From the NCBI GenBank assembly GCA_017354895.1, contig CP071499.1:2170001-2234000 (forward strand): a DNA stretch of 64,000 nucleotides. The letters run 5' to 3'. Position numbers and translations under genes: made by a program. Source of the stretch: Podospora comata. Taxonomy: Eukaryota; Ascomycota; Sordariomycetes; Sordariales; Podosporaceae. The notes below the pieces were generated by a model. That model was not told the DNA's origin. It made no database searches and worked only from the letters and a program-made list of their open reading frames with translations. Below, piece after piece: positions 1 to 11,719 of the stretch (the stretch's first letter is position 1; every line of letters starts with the position of its first letter).

Positions 1-21
1 TGTTTCTTTTTTCTACTGTTT

Positions 22-83
<62 letters not shown>

Positions 84-2556
84 TTTCTCTGTTACTCTGC
101 CCGTTTTCTGTTTCTTTTGAACAGAAGAGGAGAGAGATTTTCTTTTTCGGGTTGTTAAATATTTGGAGCAATGGGTGGTGGGGTGTTTTGTTGTTAGGGG
201 GGGAAGGTATTTAGGTAGTTTTCTCGAGAGATGTGTAGAGTTGCTGTTGTGTATGTGTAGTTTTGGGGGAGGAGGGGAGGGGGTGGAGGGCCGGTGAATT
301 GAATGGGTGTTTTTCTGAATACCGTATCTGCTTGTTGAGTTGGTGACTGAACATATCCGTATGACTGAACAAGTTTGAGATGAGTGATAAAACAAACGTT
401 TGACGGAAGGAGTTTTGGTTGTCATGAGCAAGACATGACACTGCCAGTGACACGCGGTCTAGTAGCAAACTGCTGATGACTAGGTATAGACGAGAAGTGC
501 TGTCTAGATGATTCCAGCAGGATCCTAGCTACTATTATTGCCGGCAACACCGAAACAGAGGCTGCGTGACAGTGTTGATCTCAACACTCGTTTTTTGTAC
601 TGGCGACACATGGTAGGTATATTGACTCCTTGCACAGCCATTGCAGACATTTACGTCATTCTTCCTTCACAATGGTGAATATTTTCAATTTGGAGTTGTA
701 TGGTGTTTTTCGCAGTGGGAAAACGGGACGTGGGATAAGGTGTGATTCCTCAGTACTTACAGTAGATGATGGGGGATGAAACACGGGGGGGAACACCATA
801 CCACACCATACCACCTTCGGGTTTGGGGGGTCAAAAAGGCATGGAAAGGTGAGGCAGTAGCGAGTGTTTCGATTTGTGGATCTGATCATAAAAGGGTGAT
901 ATAAACAGGGAGGATGTACATCATGGGACTTTTACATTCCTGTAACGGGGTGCTGGAGGCGGTGAAAGAGTATATGTAAGTGATATGTTCTAAGGGTGTT
1001 GTTTAGTAGTGGCACAGCTGAGCCAGCCTTGTGCATATTGGGGATTATGCCGTCGGGCTTTTGCTACCTACAAGGTAGGTTTTGGTACCGAACAGTGACT
1101 TTCAGCAGAGGGTAAAAGCGGCTGGAGATCTGGCTTTCGTCACTTTACTAGATTTGTTTCCAGTTCTCAGACTGCATTTTCTTCTCAACGAATAGGATGG
1201 ATTGTTACTCGCGACGATCCCCCCGAGGCGCTGAATGGAACCTATAGACAGAGCATCATCATTGGAGGACAGAAAGCGGCTCAGCACCACCATCCAGTGA
1301 TCCTACGGTTACAGTTAGATTGACCCAGGACCTACATGACCCCAAATACCGGACCTGCAGGAGACATCTGCTAAGCAACCGCCGCTGACATGCTTCACTG
1401 TAACGTGGCAATGGACGGTGAACGTAAAAATAGTCGGTTGATCATTCACACAAGCAATATGTTGACAGAACAAACTTGCTTTCATTGCTCCTTGTCAAAT
1501 TAGAAACACCCCTATCACTCACTCTCCTCTCCTGCCCCCGGTTCCAGTCTGGCCGGTTACAGCACAAGAGACAGAGAACAAGCAGTAGCAACATACAAAA
1601 AGCCTCCCACAAATCCCGTCAACAGTTTGGTTGTCTGCCCATCTCCAGTGACGTCAATCTGTGTCCCCTTTTCCGCTCTTTTGTTGACCGAGTGATATGC
1701 GCTCAAAAGTTGTGAAATTGTGCCACCAACTCTGCGATATATGTGCAATCACCTCCTCTCTGGAAATACCCCACCACTTCCTGCCCGTACAATATCATGC
1801 ATCTCCTAGCCATACCAGAGTAACACGATACATCCCCAGAGCAAATAGAGCAATATCATTTTTATCCAGCCTCAAACTCAACCTTACACAACAGGACAGG
1901 GGGTGGGTGGGAAAACAGACAGAAACTCAAGGGCTATAAGTATGTTGGGGTTACAAAAGTTGTGAAAACATGAAATTAGAAAAGAAAACAGCGCACGTGT
2001 CAGTGGTTCTGTGTAATCTGTGTATTACAAAGTCCATAAAAAACCCTCGCCTGGCTCGAAAAGAAAAAAAGCGAGCAGGCGGGTGGGAAAAGGGGCAAAG
2101 AGGGAGATAAAAGACCTTTTATATTGTGACGAAGTCAGGTTATTGTCTTCCTCCTTGCGGTGATTTCAGTGAAAGGGAAAAAAAGAGGGGGTATCGATTT
2201 GCATCCATTCCGAAAGAAAAAGAAATAAAGAAACTCCGGAGTGCTCTGGCCTCCTCGAGCTCTTGTCCTTCGAGGAGGAGGAACGAAAAAAGAAACCTCC
2301 TCTTGCCTGGTCGAATAGACCAGCACGGTCTTGTGTCTTGTGATGGTGATATCCAGTACCGAGAAAGCGTTGCGAGGGGGGGGGGGGGCAGGGGGCTAAA
2401 AGTGTGGGTTGATACTGTGACTTCGATACTCCGAATTTCTGGCGGTGTGGCGGTTATCAGTGGTATAGATATGGTGAAACCCCCCCTCAAGTGATGATTC
2501 GGTTGCAAGCCGCTTGTGGCTTGCGGTGTAAAGCGTAGACAGGACGGCCGTTATTT
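1..2556. other. intergenic region, no gene recognised
   Basis: All open frames here are short, overlap on both strands and lack conserved motifs. The stretch holds a (CT)n followed by (CA)n microsatellite near its left end and a run of about 13 G at 2376-2388. The last few hundred bases probably include the 3' untranslated region of the minus-strand DUF3716 gene, which stops at 2557. I see no tRNA or other structured RNA. Confidence 0.6.
28..82. repeat. (CT)n-(CA)n compound microsatellite
   Basis: About 18 CT units pass directly into about 9 CA units. It is simple sequence outside any recognisable gene. Confidence 0.95.
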
Positions 2557-4048
2557 CTAGGCACTGCCGTCATCGCCCATGCCATGTTGGCCAGCACCAA
2601 TTTGATTCCCCGCTCCTCCTGGCTGGCTTTGACTTGCGGTGGCCTCTTCGTACTCAGCATATTGAAGAGCCAACTGCTTGGCCGTGATCTCGAGCTGCCA
2701 ATACAAACGTGTCGCACGATCAGCCGACCTCACTTCGTTCATGGCTTTGCTCACGAGCTGTTGGAGTATTGGGTTGTTATTAATAGACGGAACGCCTCCT
2801 CCGCCAAAATTCATAGCTTGCATGGCATTGGAGTGAGCGGGTGGCAATAGAGAATGGGCCGGGGTGTAGCGGTAGTTGGGATCCGCAGGTAAAGCCGCAC
2901 TTGTCGGCGGCATGATACCCGCATGCTGGGCTATGGGTTGCTGAGTGCGAGTTTCTGTCTTTTGTCAGTATGAAATTCAAGGGCAATCACGATGAAAGGG
3001 GCATACCGTGGAAACTGCATCTAGCGCCGCTGGCATTGAACCAACAGTTGGCACAGCTGCCGCACATTTGGCCATCTACCACTACACACACGCTCCACGG
3101 GCCGTGGCCTTTGTGGCAGTTCTTGCACGGTTGTGGAGCAAGAGTGCCCGAAATATGAGCAAAAAGCGCTTCCACATTACTCCGCCGATTCAAGTTGAGC
3201 TGTTGCTCTGGTCGACGTTGAGTAGCAAGACGTCTACCGGGCTCACGGGCCAACCGTTTCGCCAGGGCGCTCTCGACACTAAGGTTCTGGTAGCCAGACT
3301 CGCGGGCAAGTTCCTCTGTGATCCCCACGATTTGAGGCTCCATCGGCTGGTGAGAAGGTTGCATCTGCTGGGGAGGACCCATCTGGGCTTGGGGCTGCTG
3401 CTGATGCTGATGCTGGTGTTGCTGCTGCTGGTGTTGCTGTTGCTGCTGCTGCTGCTGCTGCTGCTGTTGGTGTTGTTGCTGAGCATGCGCGAGCCCTTGC
3501 TGCAAATCTTGCATGTGATCATGAACACTCTGGCCCACGACTCCTCCTCCCACAACATTGGCACCGCCGTTAGCCAGCATGCTGGCGGTTGATAGATCAA
3601 CGTGTTGTTGAAGGCCGGAGGCTCCGACTGAATGATCATCCTCCTCCATGTCGGCATCGGGTTCCGCCTCGCCGTGAGCATCCACATTGCCAAGTTCCGA
3701 TTCCATAGCGGCGGCGGCGTAGTCTTCGACGCCCATGGGAACCCCAACTCCAACTCCGACGTCCACGCCTACGTTGTCGAACACGGAATGGTCGGGCTCG
3801 GGCTTGAGCTCGTCGAGGGCGTGCTGGGCAGCGTGGGCAGCAGCCACGTAGGGCGCAGCGTGCACTCCGTACTGGGCCTGAGCCTGAGCCTGAGCCTGCT
3901 GATGGGCCTGGTGAATCTGATGGGCGGCGTGGACGTCGAGTGAGCCCGGAACAACACCACGGGTGGGGCGACCGCGTGCCGTTGGCGGCTGCGGCTTCGT
4001 CACCTTGTTCGGTCGGCCGCGCTGCGGGCGGGGGACGGTCGATGTCAT
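2557..4048 (-). CDS. AT-hook and DUF3716 zinc-binding-like protein
   Basis: Two exons, 3007-4048 and 2557-2954, joined across a 52-nt intron (donor GTATGC, branch ACTGAC, acceptor CAG) give about 479 aa. Near the N-terminus two RGRP-type cores (QRGRPNK, ARGRPTR) look like AT-hooks for minor-groove DNA binding. A long middle part is Ala/His/Gln-rich with a poly-Gln stretch encoded by CAG/CAA. The end of exon 1 carries a Cys-rich module, C-x2-C-x3-G-x-GP followed by further Cys (CGSCANCWF, ARCSFH), the pattern of the fungal DUF3716 family. Exon 2 adds a basic/helical tail with no known domain. DUF3716 has no established biochemical function; nuclear or chromatin association is inferred only from the AT-hooks. 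Start chosen at the first ATG of the frame. Confidence 0.85.
3397..3482 (-). repeat. CAG/CAA poly-glutamine tract inside the DUF3716 gene
   Basis: On the plus strand this reads as runs of CTG with interspersed TTG and GTG; on the coding strand it gives a Gln-rich stretch interrupted by His. It is likely to vary in length between strains. Confidence 0.9.
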
Positions 4049-5091
4049 GCTCCTGTCCAGATAGGACTCTAAAAATGCCCCGAAGCTCTAGGCGGCGTGT
4101 GGTCGCAGAGCTGGTTCGGGGAAGGATTGGTGATGTTGAGCAGCTGTCGTCAGCTGTAAAGCGCGCGTTTGGGATGTCGACGTTGGAAAGGAGAGCGGGC
4201 TGAGAGCTGAGGGCTGAATGCGAGGCCTGCAGAGCGTCTGCCAGCTGTGGAGTTTTTTTTGCAAGACGATTGCCCAATCAGAGTTTTTTTATTTTTTATT
4301 TTTTTAACTCTCTTGCTCCGTTTCTGGCCCGTGCGTTGATTTGATAGCTGAGGTAGGTATCTGTATTCAATCTTCACACATTCCATTCCAGTCTGCAACT
4401 TGGACCAGCTGCTCTCATCTTATATTCATGCCTGTCAAGCTCTGTTTGGGTGCCCGTGTCTGTCATAGCACTGATTGCTGGTTATTCATTGAAGCCAGTT
4501 GAAGTTGCTCCAGGCTGGGCTGAGGAATGTTCAAGCGTTTGCCCAACACTGCTCTCTCGGTGACTAATATCTGCTCATCAGATCAGAAACCGGCAGGTTG
4601 TATCGGTATCGGGTGTCAGCGACGCCAAGTTCGGTAGATGGCTTTGGAAGGAGACTGCCGCCCTCTGAGCCTCCAATCAAGTTCTATCCATGGCTACAGA
4701 TTGCCTTATTCAGCAGCTTCCAACAAGCCACTGGTCCTGTCGATCGGTACGACATGCGGCGGCCAAGAGGGTCCTCGGTGACGAGATAGGGCTTAGTGCC
4801 GTCTATTCCAGTGATATACGCCTTTCAGAGCACAATAGCGACCGGTACTGCTCGCGTCCTTCGGCTGCGTCCCCCGAATCCCGAGCAGTCTAGATCACTC
4901 AGATGCTTCTAAAGACGGCAAGATGCACCTTCCCTGTGCCAGGTGGGGTATGGAAGACTATGTGATATCCGAGTCTTCTGTACGATTAGGGGGGCCCCCT
5001 AAACACCATGACCTCTAGACACCGCTCTGTTGTTCTCGTCTCTCCCATCGCAACTGTTCGTCTCTAGGAAGACAGGGAGACTTCCCAAGCC
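4049..5091. promoter_or_regulatory. divergent intergenic region, DUF3716 / DUF4419 genes
   Basis: About 1 kb separates two outward-facing start codons and therefore should carry both promoters. It contains T/A runs near 4251-4306. No conserved coding sequence was seen. Confidence 0.55.
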
Positions 5092-6309
5092 ATGCCTGTC
5101 ACCATCTATCCATCAAGCCACCCCCCAGAACCTGCCCGTCTCCACCAGACTTACACACGAGTCACCTCTCCAGAGCAGCTGCTGTCATCCATCACCAGCC
5201 ATGAAACAAACACAACCTCCAGATCCTCCCCCCCTCGAACGCGACCCATAATCCAGTCTTCCTTCTCAGAATCCCCATCCACTTCACCAACCACCCTCTA
5301 CGCCGCCAAAAACGGCCTAGTCTACAGCTTGATAGAAGCCTACTCCAACCACCACAACCTCCTCCTCCGCCCCGACGACATCTGGCTCGCCATCCTCTCC
5401 CAGCTATCAGTCTACATCAACGCCAACGCCACCCTCCTCCAGCACCTGTTCATCCCCTCCTCCAGGAAACAGTCCTCCCCAGCCCAGAAACAAGACCTCT
5501 ACATCCCAGTCGACCTATCCCCCACCCTCAACCACGGCTCCCTAGCCCAGCAAATGGCCTCCACCCTGCTCCCCTCCTCCCTGACAAACCCGGACATAGC
5601 CCACAAGTTTTTTCTTCCCTCCTTCACCACCACAACAGAAACAGACGAAATCGCCGCCTCGATCCTGCTGATGGGCTCCATGCAAAAATACTTTGTCTAC
5701 AGCTGGGGAACCAGGTGCGGTATACCCTCAATAACCCTCCTTGGCGACCAGACCGACTGGGAGAAGATCCTCCACCGCTGTGAAGAGTTTCTCGCCTCGG
5801 GGAGATTTGGTCAGGGGGCGAGAGACTGGTGGAGAGGTGGGTTGGGTTATGTCCTTTCCAACTTTGTGAGGTCGCTTCGAGACCCGGGTGGGAAAGACAC
5901 GAAGACGTTTTGGCAGAGGGTGTTGGATCGGCATGAGCCGAATGGGTCGGGCAAGACGACGTTTACGGGGTGGGTGGTCAATGGGTTTTGCTGGTGGGAT
6001 GAGGAGGGGAGGCATGATCTGGGGAGGGTGCGAGGCGGGATGACTAGAGGAGAAATGCCGATGGGGTTTGGGAGGTGTCCGGTTAGCTTGTGGGATAATG
6101 GGGTCGAGGTCAAGACGGAGATGATAGCGGGGATGGTGGGGGTGAGAGTGGGCAGGATGGGGGATGTGCTGAGGAGGGTGGAGGAGGATGAGTGGCCTGG
6201 TGGGAGGCCTGAAGAAGGTGGAAGGATGCAGCCGAGAGCAGTCGGGGGGGTGACAGAAAAGATTGATACCCTTAGGCCGGAGGTGGGCTGGTTCATGTAT
6301 TCGGTTTGA
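5092..6309 (+). CDS. DUF4419 domain protein
   Basis: An intronless 405-codon gene starting at ATG 5092 in a good context (AAGCCATGCC). It matches the DUF4419 family of fungal proteins by order and spacing of conserved blocks: LRPDDIWLAILSQ with YINANA near residue 100, a KYFVYSWGTRCGIPSITLLG segment, then TDWEKI and a late block with NGSGKTTFTGWVVNGFCWWD. No signal peptide or membrane segment is evident. The NGSGKTT string resembles a P-loop but sits inside the DUF4419 block, and I do not take it as evidence of nucleotide binding. Function is unknown. The second half is markedly G-rich on the coding strand and the first half C-rich, an uneven composition within one gene. Confidence 0.85.
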   Translation: MPVTIYPSSHPPEPARLHQTYTRVTSPEQLLSSITSHETNTTSRSSPPRTRPIIQSSFSESPSTSPTTLYAAKNGLVYSLIEAYSNHHNLLLRPDDIWLAILSQLSVYINANATLLQHLFIPSSRKQSSPAQKQDLYIPVDLSPTLNHGSLAQQMASTLLPSSLTNPDIAHKFFLPSFTTTTETDEIAASILLMGSMQKYFVYSWGTRCGIPSITLLGDQTDWEKILHRCEEFLASGRFGQGARDWWRGGLGYVLSNFVRSLRDPGGKDTKTFWQRVLDRHEPNGSGKTTFTGWVVNGFCWWDEEGRHDLGRVRGGMTRGEMPMGFGRCPVSLWDNGVEVKTEMIAGMVGVRVGRMGDVLRRVEEDEWPGGRPEEGGRMQPRAVGGVTEKIDTLRPEVGWFMYSV

Positions 6310-6521
6310 ACCCTTTCAAACAACTGGTAAAAACCCTTCTGGAAAGGGGCGCTGGAACAAAATGGGACAACGACAAAAGGCAGACTGATACCACTTGCAT
6401 ATCATGGCGTAATGACAACCACATATTATTCCATACTTTCATTATATTACAGTCTTTGCTGCCCATCCATACATACTCCAACCTTTGATGTCCTGTTTCC
6501 CGCATTAACCCCCCTCCCCCT

Positions 6522-7676
6522 TCAAGCAGCCGCCTTCTTGACATGCGGATGCCCATTCACCCTCGCCCACCCCGCCACCTGCGCATTCATAATCCTAATC
6601 ACAAAAAAGTAAATCACCGGCACCACCCACCCCACCACCGTATCCCAAACCCAATTATTCCTCTCGCTCCCCCCCAAAATCCCACACCTCATCAAATCCC
6701 CCAACGTACTAACCGTGACATTATACTGGCCCTTCTCCAACCCCTTCACCGCCCGCTCCGCCACCGTCTCCGGGCTCTCCGCCGGCTCCTCCTTCTCCAA
6801 CTCGAGCGTGATCTGCGGCTTGGTCTTGTTCTCCCTCTCCAGCCCAGGAGAAGTAATCGTCCCCGGGTAAACAACATGAATCTTGACCGGATGATCAGGA
6901 TACATCCTCAACTCCATATTCAACGTGTCCGCCAACCCCCTCAACGCCCACTTGCTCGGCGTATAAGGCCCATACCCCACAATCGCAAACAACGCCAGCA
7001 TCGACGCGGTGAAAATGATGTGCTTCGGCTCCGGCTTCTGGCCGATAACCCCTGTATCCTTGGGTTTATTCTCCGGAGCGAGCCACTCCTTCAAGATGGC
7101 TCTGCTCATCTCGGCCGAACCAAAGAAGTTGACATCCATGTTTCTCCGGGTGGCCGCGATGCTGTCGTTGGCGGGGTCGGCCCAGAGCATGGGGCTTGAC
7201 AGGCCGGCTATGCACCAGACGATATCGGGGGCCGCACCGGCGTTCCAGGCGATGGCTTGGGCGATGACCGACTCGGCGTAGTTGGGTTCCGAGACGTCGG
7301 CGGAGATGTAGGTGAAGCGTTGCTTGGAGGGGGACCTGGCAGCGGCGGTGACTTTGACAAGGGCTTCTTCTAGGCGGCCTACGTTGCGCGAGACGAGGAT
7401 GAGGGAGGCGCCTTTTTTGGCGAGGAGGATGGCGGCTGCTAGGCCCATTCCTTCTGAGGCGCCGGTTATGAGGATTGTCTATGAGGGGGAGTTAGTGAGT
7501 GAAGGGTGGGATAAGGAGGGGAAAGGGGGAGGAAATACCTTGCCCTCGACGGGGAAGTGGTTGGTGTTGGTGAAGAGGCCCATTTTCTTGAGGAGGAAGA
7601 AGGCGAAGAAGGCAAAGGTGGCGGCTGGGCCGGCGATGTGAGGGGGGACGCCGAGGCGTTGTTCGATGATGTCCAT
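6522..7676 (-). CDS. TSC10: 3-ketodihydrosphingosine reductase (TSC10/KSR1 type)
   Basis: Exons 7539-7676 and 6522-7478, with a 60-nt intron (GTATTT...TAG), give about 364 aa. This short-chain dehydrogenase reduces 3-ketosphinganine to dihydrosphingosine with NADPH, the second step of sphingolipid synthesis at the ER. Visible marks are an N-terminal hydrophobic segment (AATFAFFAFFLL), the Rossmann nucleotide-binding motif TGASEGMG formed just after the exon junction, a DVSEPNYAE cofactor-side segment, the catalytic YGPYTPSK (Tyr-x3-Lys) and a C-terminal membrane anchor (VVGWVVPVIYFFVIRI). Length and two-ended hydrophobic layout fit fungal TSC10. It is divergent from SAS10; no functional link is implied. 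Confidence 0.93.
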
Positions 7677-8504
7677 TTTGAAGAGTGAATGAGATGGGGA
7701 GAAGGTGAGATTTAAATGAAATGCGAGGTGTGATGAGAGGTTGATCTGAAGGGTGGGATTGCAGATGATGACTTCGGAATTGAGGTCCGTGGGCTCGGAC
7801 TCGTCGTCTTCTCGAAGGAGAGATGACTTATGATAGCTCACTAAGTTAAGGGTATGAGACCGAGATGTTGTCTTACACCGTTGAGAAAGACGTCGTTGTT
7901 CAGGGGCGCGGATCGGATTGACTTTTATGGTTTTGCAGTCTGGCACCGTGTTCCCACAGGCCCTCTGTGGGGTTGCAGCTGTCCAAGAACTCCTTCCTGC
8001 AAGCCCATTTTCCAGGCTTACCTCAGTAGGAAGGTACAAAGAGGATGGATGGTAAATGATAGGGAGAGGGCATGATGACAGAATGGAACTGGATTGAATC
8101 TTCTTAACAGATAAACTAGTTCTATCCAGCCTGTGTCTAATGGTTTTGATATCACTCAAAAAGCATGAACCCAGTGCCGTGGGGAAGCCTCACAGTGAGA
8201 TCAAGCTCACAGGTGGAGAGCTCTCATGGTGAGGGTACCGCTGAACAAGCAGCTGAAAGTGGATCTCGAAACCAGTGGAGCTCCCGGGGCTGCTGCGGGA
8301 AAGGTGGGGCGAACCCAGCCTGCAGGTTCGCTCGGTCGGTGAAGCAGCGAGAGCCAGCAGAAAAAATTCTGCCGCTTTTGAACCTTCCAAAAGTTCAACA
8401 CCCAGCCAAAAGGCAGAGCACCCCACATTTGTTGGTAGCAGGCGATTTACAATTGCGCCTGGATTTTGCCAGCAATCACCTTTTCTTCACACAGATCAGT
8501 CACA
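7677..8504. promoter_or_regulatory. divergent intergenic region, TSC10 / SAS10
   Basis: About 830 bp between two divergent start codons, so the presumed promoter region of both genes. No other gene or structured RNA was recognised in it. Confidence 0.55.
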
Positions 8505-10483
8505 ATGGCCAAGAAAAGAAGAGTCTCCCGCAAGGCGGAACCGGCCGGCCCCCGCGATGTCGACGCCAAAGACGCCAGTTTGACCATCAAGACGTACCGA
8601 GATGTCGCCGACTCTGGGGATGAGTACTGGGCTGAGAAGGACCAGATCATGCTGGACAGCGAGGACGAACAACCGCGCTCGAAGCGCCTCAAGAAGGAGG
8701 ACGACTTTTTAGAGGTTTCTGACGAGGAGGTTTTCCAGCAAGACGGTTCCGACGAGAGCGAAGACGAAGCGCCAGCCAAGAAGGGCAAAGGCAAGAAGGT
8801 CATTGAGCAATATTCCGAAGATGAGGAGCAGCAGGAGGGGGAAGAGGAGGGTGATGAGGGTTGGTGGGGAAATAGCAAGAAGGAATACTATGATGCCGAT
8901 CAGATCGAGACCGAGGCCGATGCTCTGGTAGGTTCACGGCGCTTTACGGCTGGGCGCGAGTGCAGGGACTGACATGTTTGTGTAGGCAGAGGAAGCAGAG
9001 GCAAAGCGTCTCCAGGCCAAGAAATTGGCCAAGATGACCGAGGAGGATTTTGCTTTCGACGAGGACGAATGGATGGCGCCAAAAGAGGAGGCTGGCGAGG
9101 ACGAGGTTGTGACCGAGGTTTTGAAAGAGGTGGAAGTAAGAGAGGACATGACACCCGAGGAAAGATACAAGCTGCTCCAGTCTCGATATCCCGAGTTCGA
9201 ATACCTGGTGGACGAGTTCGCAGAACTGCAGCCCGTTCTTTCGGAATTACAAAAGGACGCCGTTGGAAAGCCTGCCAAGTCACTAGAGGTTGTCAAGTCT
9301 TGGATTCTGGGGTGCTACGTCGCCTCGCTGGCTAGTTATTTTGCTCTTCTCACATCACCAACAAGGGACGGGAACGGTGCTGCGGCAACGCTCAGCCCAT
9401 CAGAACTCAGAGACCACGAAGTTATGGGGACTTTGATGGAGTGCAGAGAGGCCTGGCTCAAGGTGAAACAGTTCAGACCAGCCAAGCCTGCCGCCTCAGA
9501 AACGGGCATGCTTTCGCCACCAGAAGAGGAGGACGAGGTGATGCTCGACATCGACGAGCCGGCCAAGAAGAGGAAGTCGAAGCTCTCCAAGGCCGAGATC
9601 AGGGCCAAGGAGAAGAAGGAGGCCGACAAGGCGAGGAAAGCCAAGGCGGTCGAGAAGTCTTTGGCTGACCTGTCCACTCTTCTCGAGAGCGGCAAGAAGG
9701 CCGCCAAGGAGGATGCTGCTCGCGCTGCGCCAACAAACGGTGCGGATACGAACGAAGACTATTCCGACTTTGGCGAGGAGGATGCTTTGGACGAACATAC
9801 TGCTGCCGACAAGGCCAAGCGCAAGAAGAGCTTGAAGTTCTATACTTCGCAAATCGTACAAAAGGCCAACAAGCGTGCTGGGGCTGGTCGCGACGCCGGT
9901 GGTGATATGGATATTCCTTATCGTGAGCGTTTGGTAAGTCTTTACGTCTGCATATCCTACTTTTCAGTTGGTGGAACTAACATTATCACAGAGGGATCGC
10001 CAAGCACGCCTGAACGCTGAGGCTGAACGCCGCGGCAAGAAGGACAGCAAATTCGGCGCCGGCGCTGAGCTGGGCGGTGACGACAGCGAAGGTGATGAGA
10101 CCACAGCCAAGCAGGTCCGCGACGACGAGGACGAGTACTACGACATGGTGGCTCAGAAGACACAGCAGAAGAAGGCCGACAAGGCGGCGCGCTTCGAGGC
10201 GCTGGCACAGGCGAAGAAGGACGAGCGCATTGTGGAACAGCAGGAGCTCGGCCCAGACGGCAAGCGCCAGATTACATACCAGATCCAGAAGAACAAGGGC
10301 TTGACGCCGCACAGGAAGAAGGAGGTGCGCAACCCGCGTGTGAAGAAGAGGATGAAGTACGAGGAGAAGAAGAAGAAGCTCAAGAGCGTGCGGGCTGTGT
10401 ACAAGGGCGGCGAGGGCAAGGGTGGCTACCAGGGAGAGTTGTCTGGTATCAAGACGAATCTCGTCAAGAGTACCAAGTTGTAG
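8505..10483 (+). CDS. SAS10: SAS10/UTP3, small-subunit processome component
   Basis: Three exons (8505-8927, 8986-9933, 9992-10483) give about 620 aa; both introns are 58 nt with clear CTGAC/CTAAC branch sites. The family works in the U3 snoRNP/SSU processome for 18S rRNA maturation in the nucleolus. Seen here: a Lys/Arg-rich N-terminus followed by strongly acidic stretches (EDEQ, SDESEDEAP), a central Sas10/Utp3/C1D-type segment (PEERYKLLQSRYPEFEYLVDE), coiled Lys/Glu-rich linkers, and the diagnostic C-terminal Sas10 block with KRQITYQIQKNKGLTPHRKK, NPRVKKRMKYEEK and a basic tail. ATG 8505 is chosen because it has the best context (CACAATGGCC) and starts the conserved basic N-terminus. Confidence 0.93.
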
Positions 10484-10661
10484 ATGCATTAATGGCGAAT
10501 ATATGGGCGTTTTGTATCCCAAGGTGGTTTGTTTTCCATGGATTGTGTCTGCGTGAGAGCCCAAAATCAAGATGCTTTTGGGATTCCACATGTGATGATG
10601 ATGGGTAAGGCAACATAAGTTGAAACGCAGACACCTTATTCCATCCAGTAGGAGATCGTAA

Positions 10662-10733
10662 GGTTGTATAGTGTAGCGGTTAGCACCCCAGATTCTGATT
10701 CTGGTAACCCCGGTTCGATTCCGGGTACGACCT
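10662..10733 (+). tRNA. tRNA-Gln (anticodon CTG)
   Basis: A 72-nt cloverleaf without intron. The acceptor stem GGTTGTA pairs with TACGACC (one G-T), the anticodon stem CCAGA/TCTGG encloses TTCTGAT, giving anticodon CTG, and the T arm has the B box GGTTCGATTCC. The D arm/A box is TAGTGTAGCGGTTAGCA. A T-rich stretch follows as a likely Pol III terminator. Confidence 0.95.
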
Positions 10734-11719
10734 CATTCTTTTGCTTTTTAGCACCTCATTCCATGAGAATTATTGCTGATAATTTTCTCCATCCATCAGT
10801 CACCACCGTCTATGATTTTCCGCATTTCTTTTTGCTCAGTATCCTCCGTCGTCCTCCGCTGCATCATGGTGTTAGTGTATTCTTGCTTCCCCAATAGATG
10901 TCGTGAGATAAGAATGATGTCTTAAGCCCAAAACCTGGAGCAAATGTCAGTTTCACCGCTTGGGGTTCTTAAAATATCCAATCAAGTACTTCATAATAAT
11001 CCAGGATTCTCGAATCCTTCTCCGTCCAGGAGATGATCGTCCTCACCTTTGTTCAACCGTTGGTGTTAGATAAAGCTCGGCAAGTATGACGTCATATCGA
11101 AAGTTCCTTCACCAACGTCATCCCAACGGTCTTCGAAATACATATCAGCTCCGGACGGCTTAACACTGTACCTTTCACAGAGTCTAATGAATGCATTTCC
11201 GACTGCTAGCCCTGAGGAGAATAGGTACAATCTCGAGCATCTGGTTCAACGAGCGTTGAACAGAGAGTCCAGATTCATCTTCTTGATGTCCTGTGGAATG
11301 CGATGATGGCAAACGCAGGCTCGGCGATGATCAGGTCTTGGCTGGATCTCCCAATGGCACCAGAGTTCCTTCTCGGTTGCACCATTGAAAGATCGGAAGA
11401 GCATGCCGTTCAGGTGTCTGATAAGGTAAAGGAACTGGGCGTGGGACGGACTAGCAAACCAGTAAGCGTGACTGGCTCCTGGCAACCGCCTACGTCACGT
11501 CCCTTCCCGATTTGAGGATGCATGTCGGTGCGATGAGGTAGTGCTTTCCATGGGTTTCACCAGCTCATTCATAGCAGCATATAAACTGTTGGCTTTCATG
11601 CTTGGCAGCTCTTTTGTTCTATTCCACAAACTGACCCGAGAGAGAGTCGTGAACCATACCGTCACCACCACCAACAAACTACAGCACCTCACTCTAGCAA
11701 GGAAATTTCCACGGCCAGC
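10734..11719 (+). promoter_or_regulatory. upstream region of the disordered-protein gene, with TATA-like box
   Basis: No gene was recognised between the tRNA-Gln and the next start codon. CATATAAA at 11578-11585 is a good TATA-like element about 135 nt before the ATG at 11720, a normal distance for a fungal promoter with a short leader. The leader contains CA/CACC-rich sequence. Confidence 0.5.

Noticed and set aside
3190-3753. 187-codon minus-strand frame with poly-Ser
   Set aside because: Shadow of the poly-Gln repeat in the DUF3716 gene, read in another frame.
8466-8504. N-terminal extension of SAS10 starting at a TTG
   Set aside because: No ATG; the ATG at 8505 has an excellent context and begins the conserved basic N-terminus.
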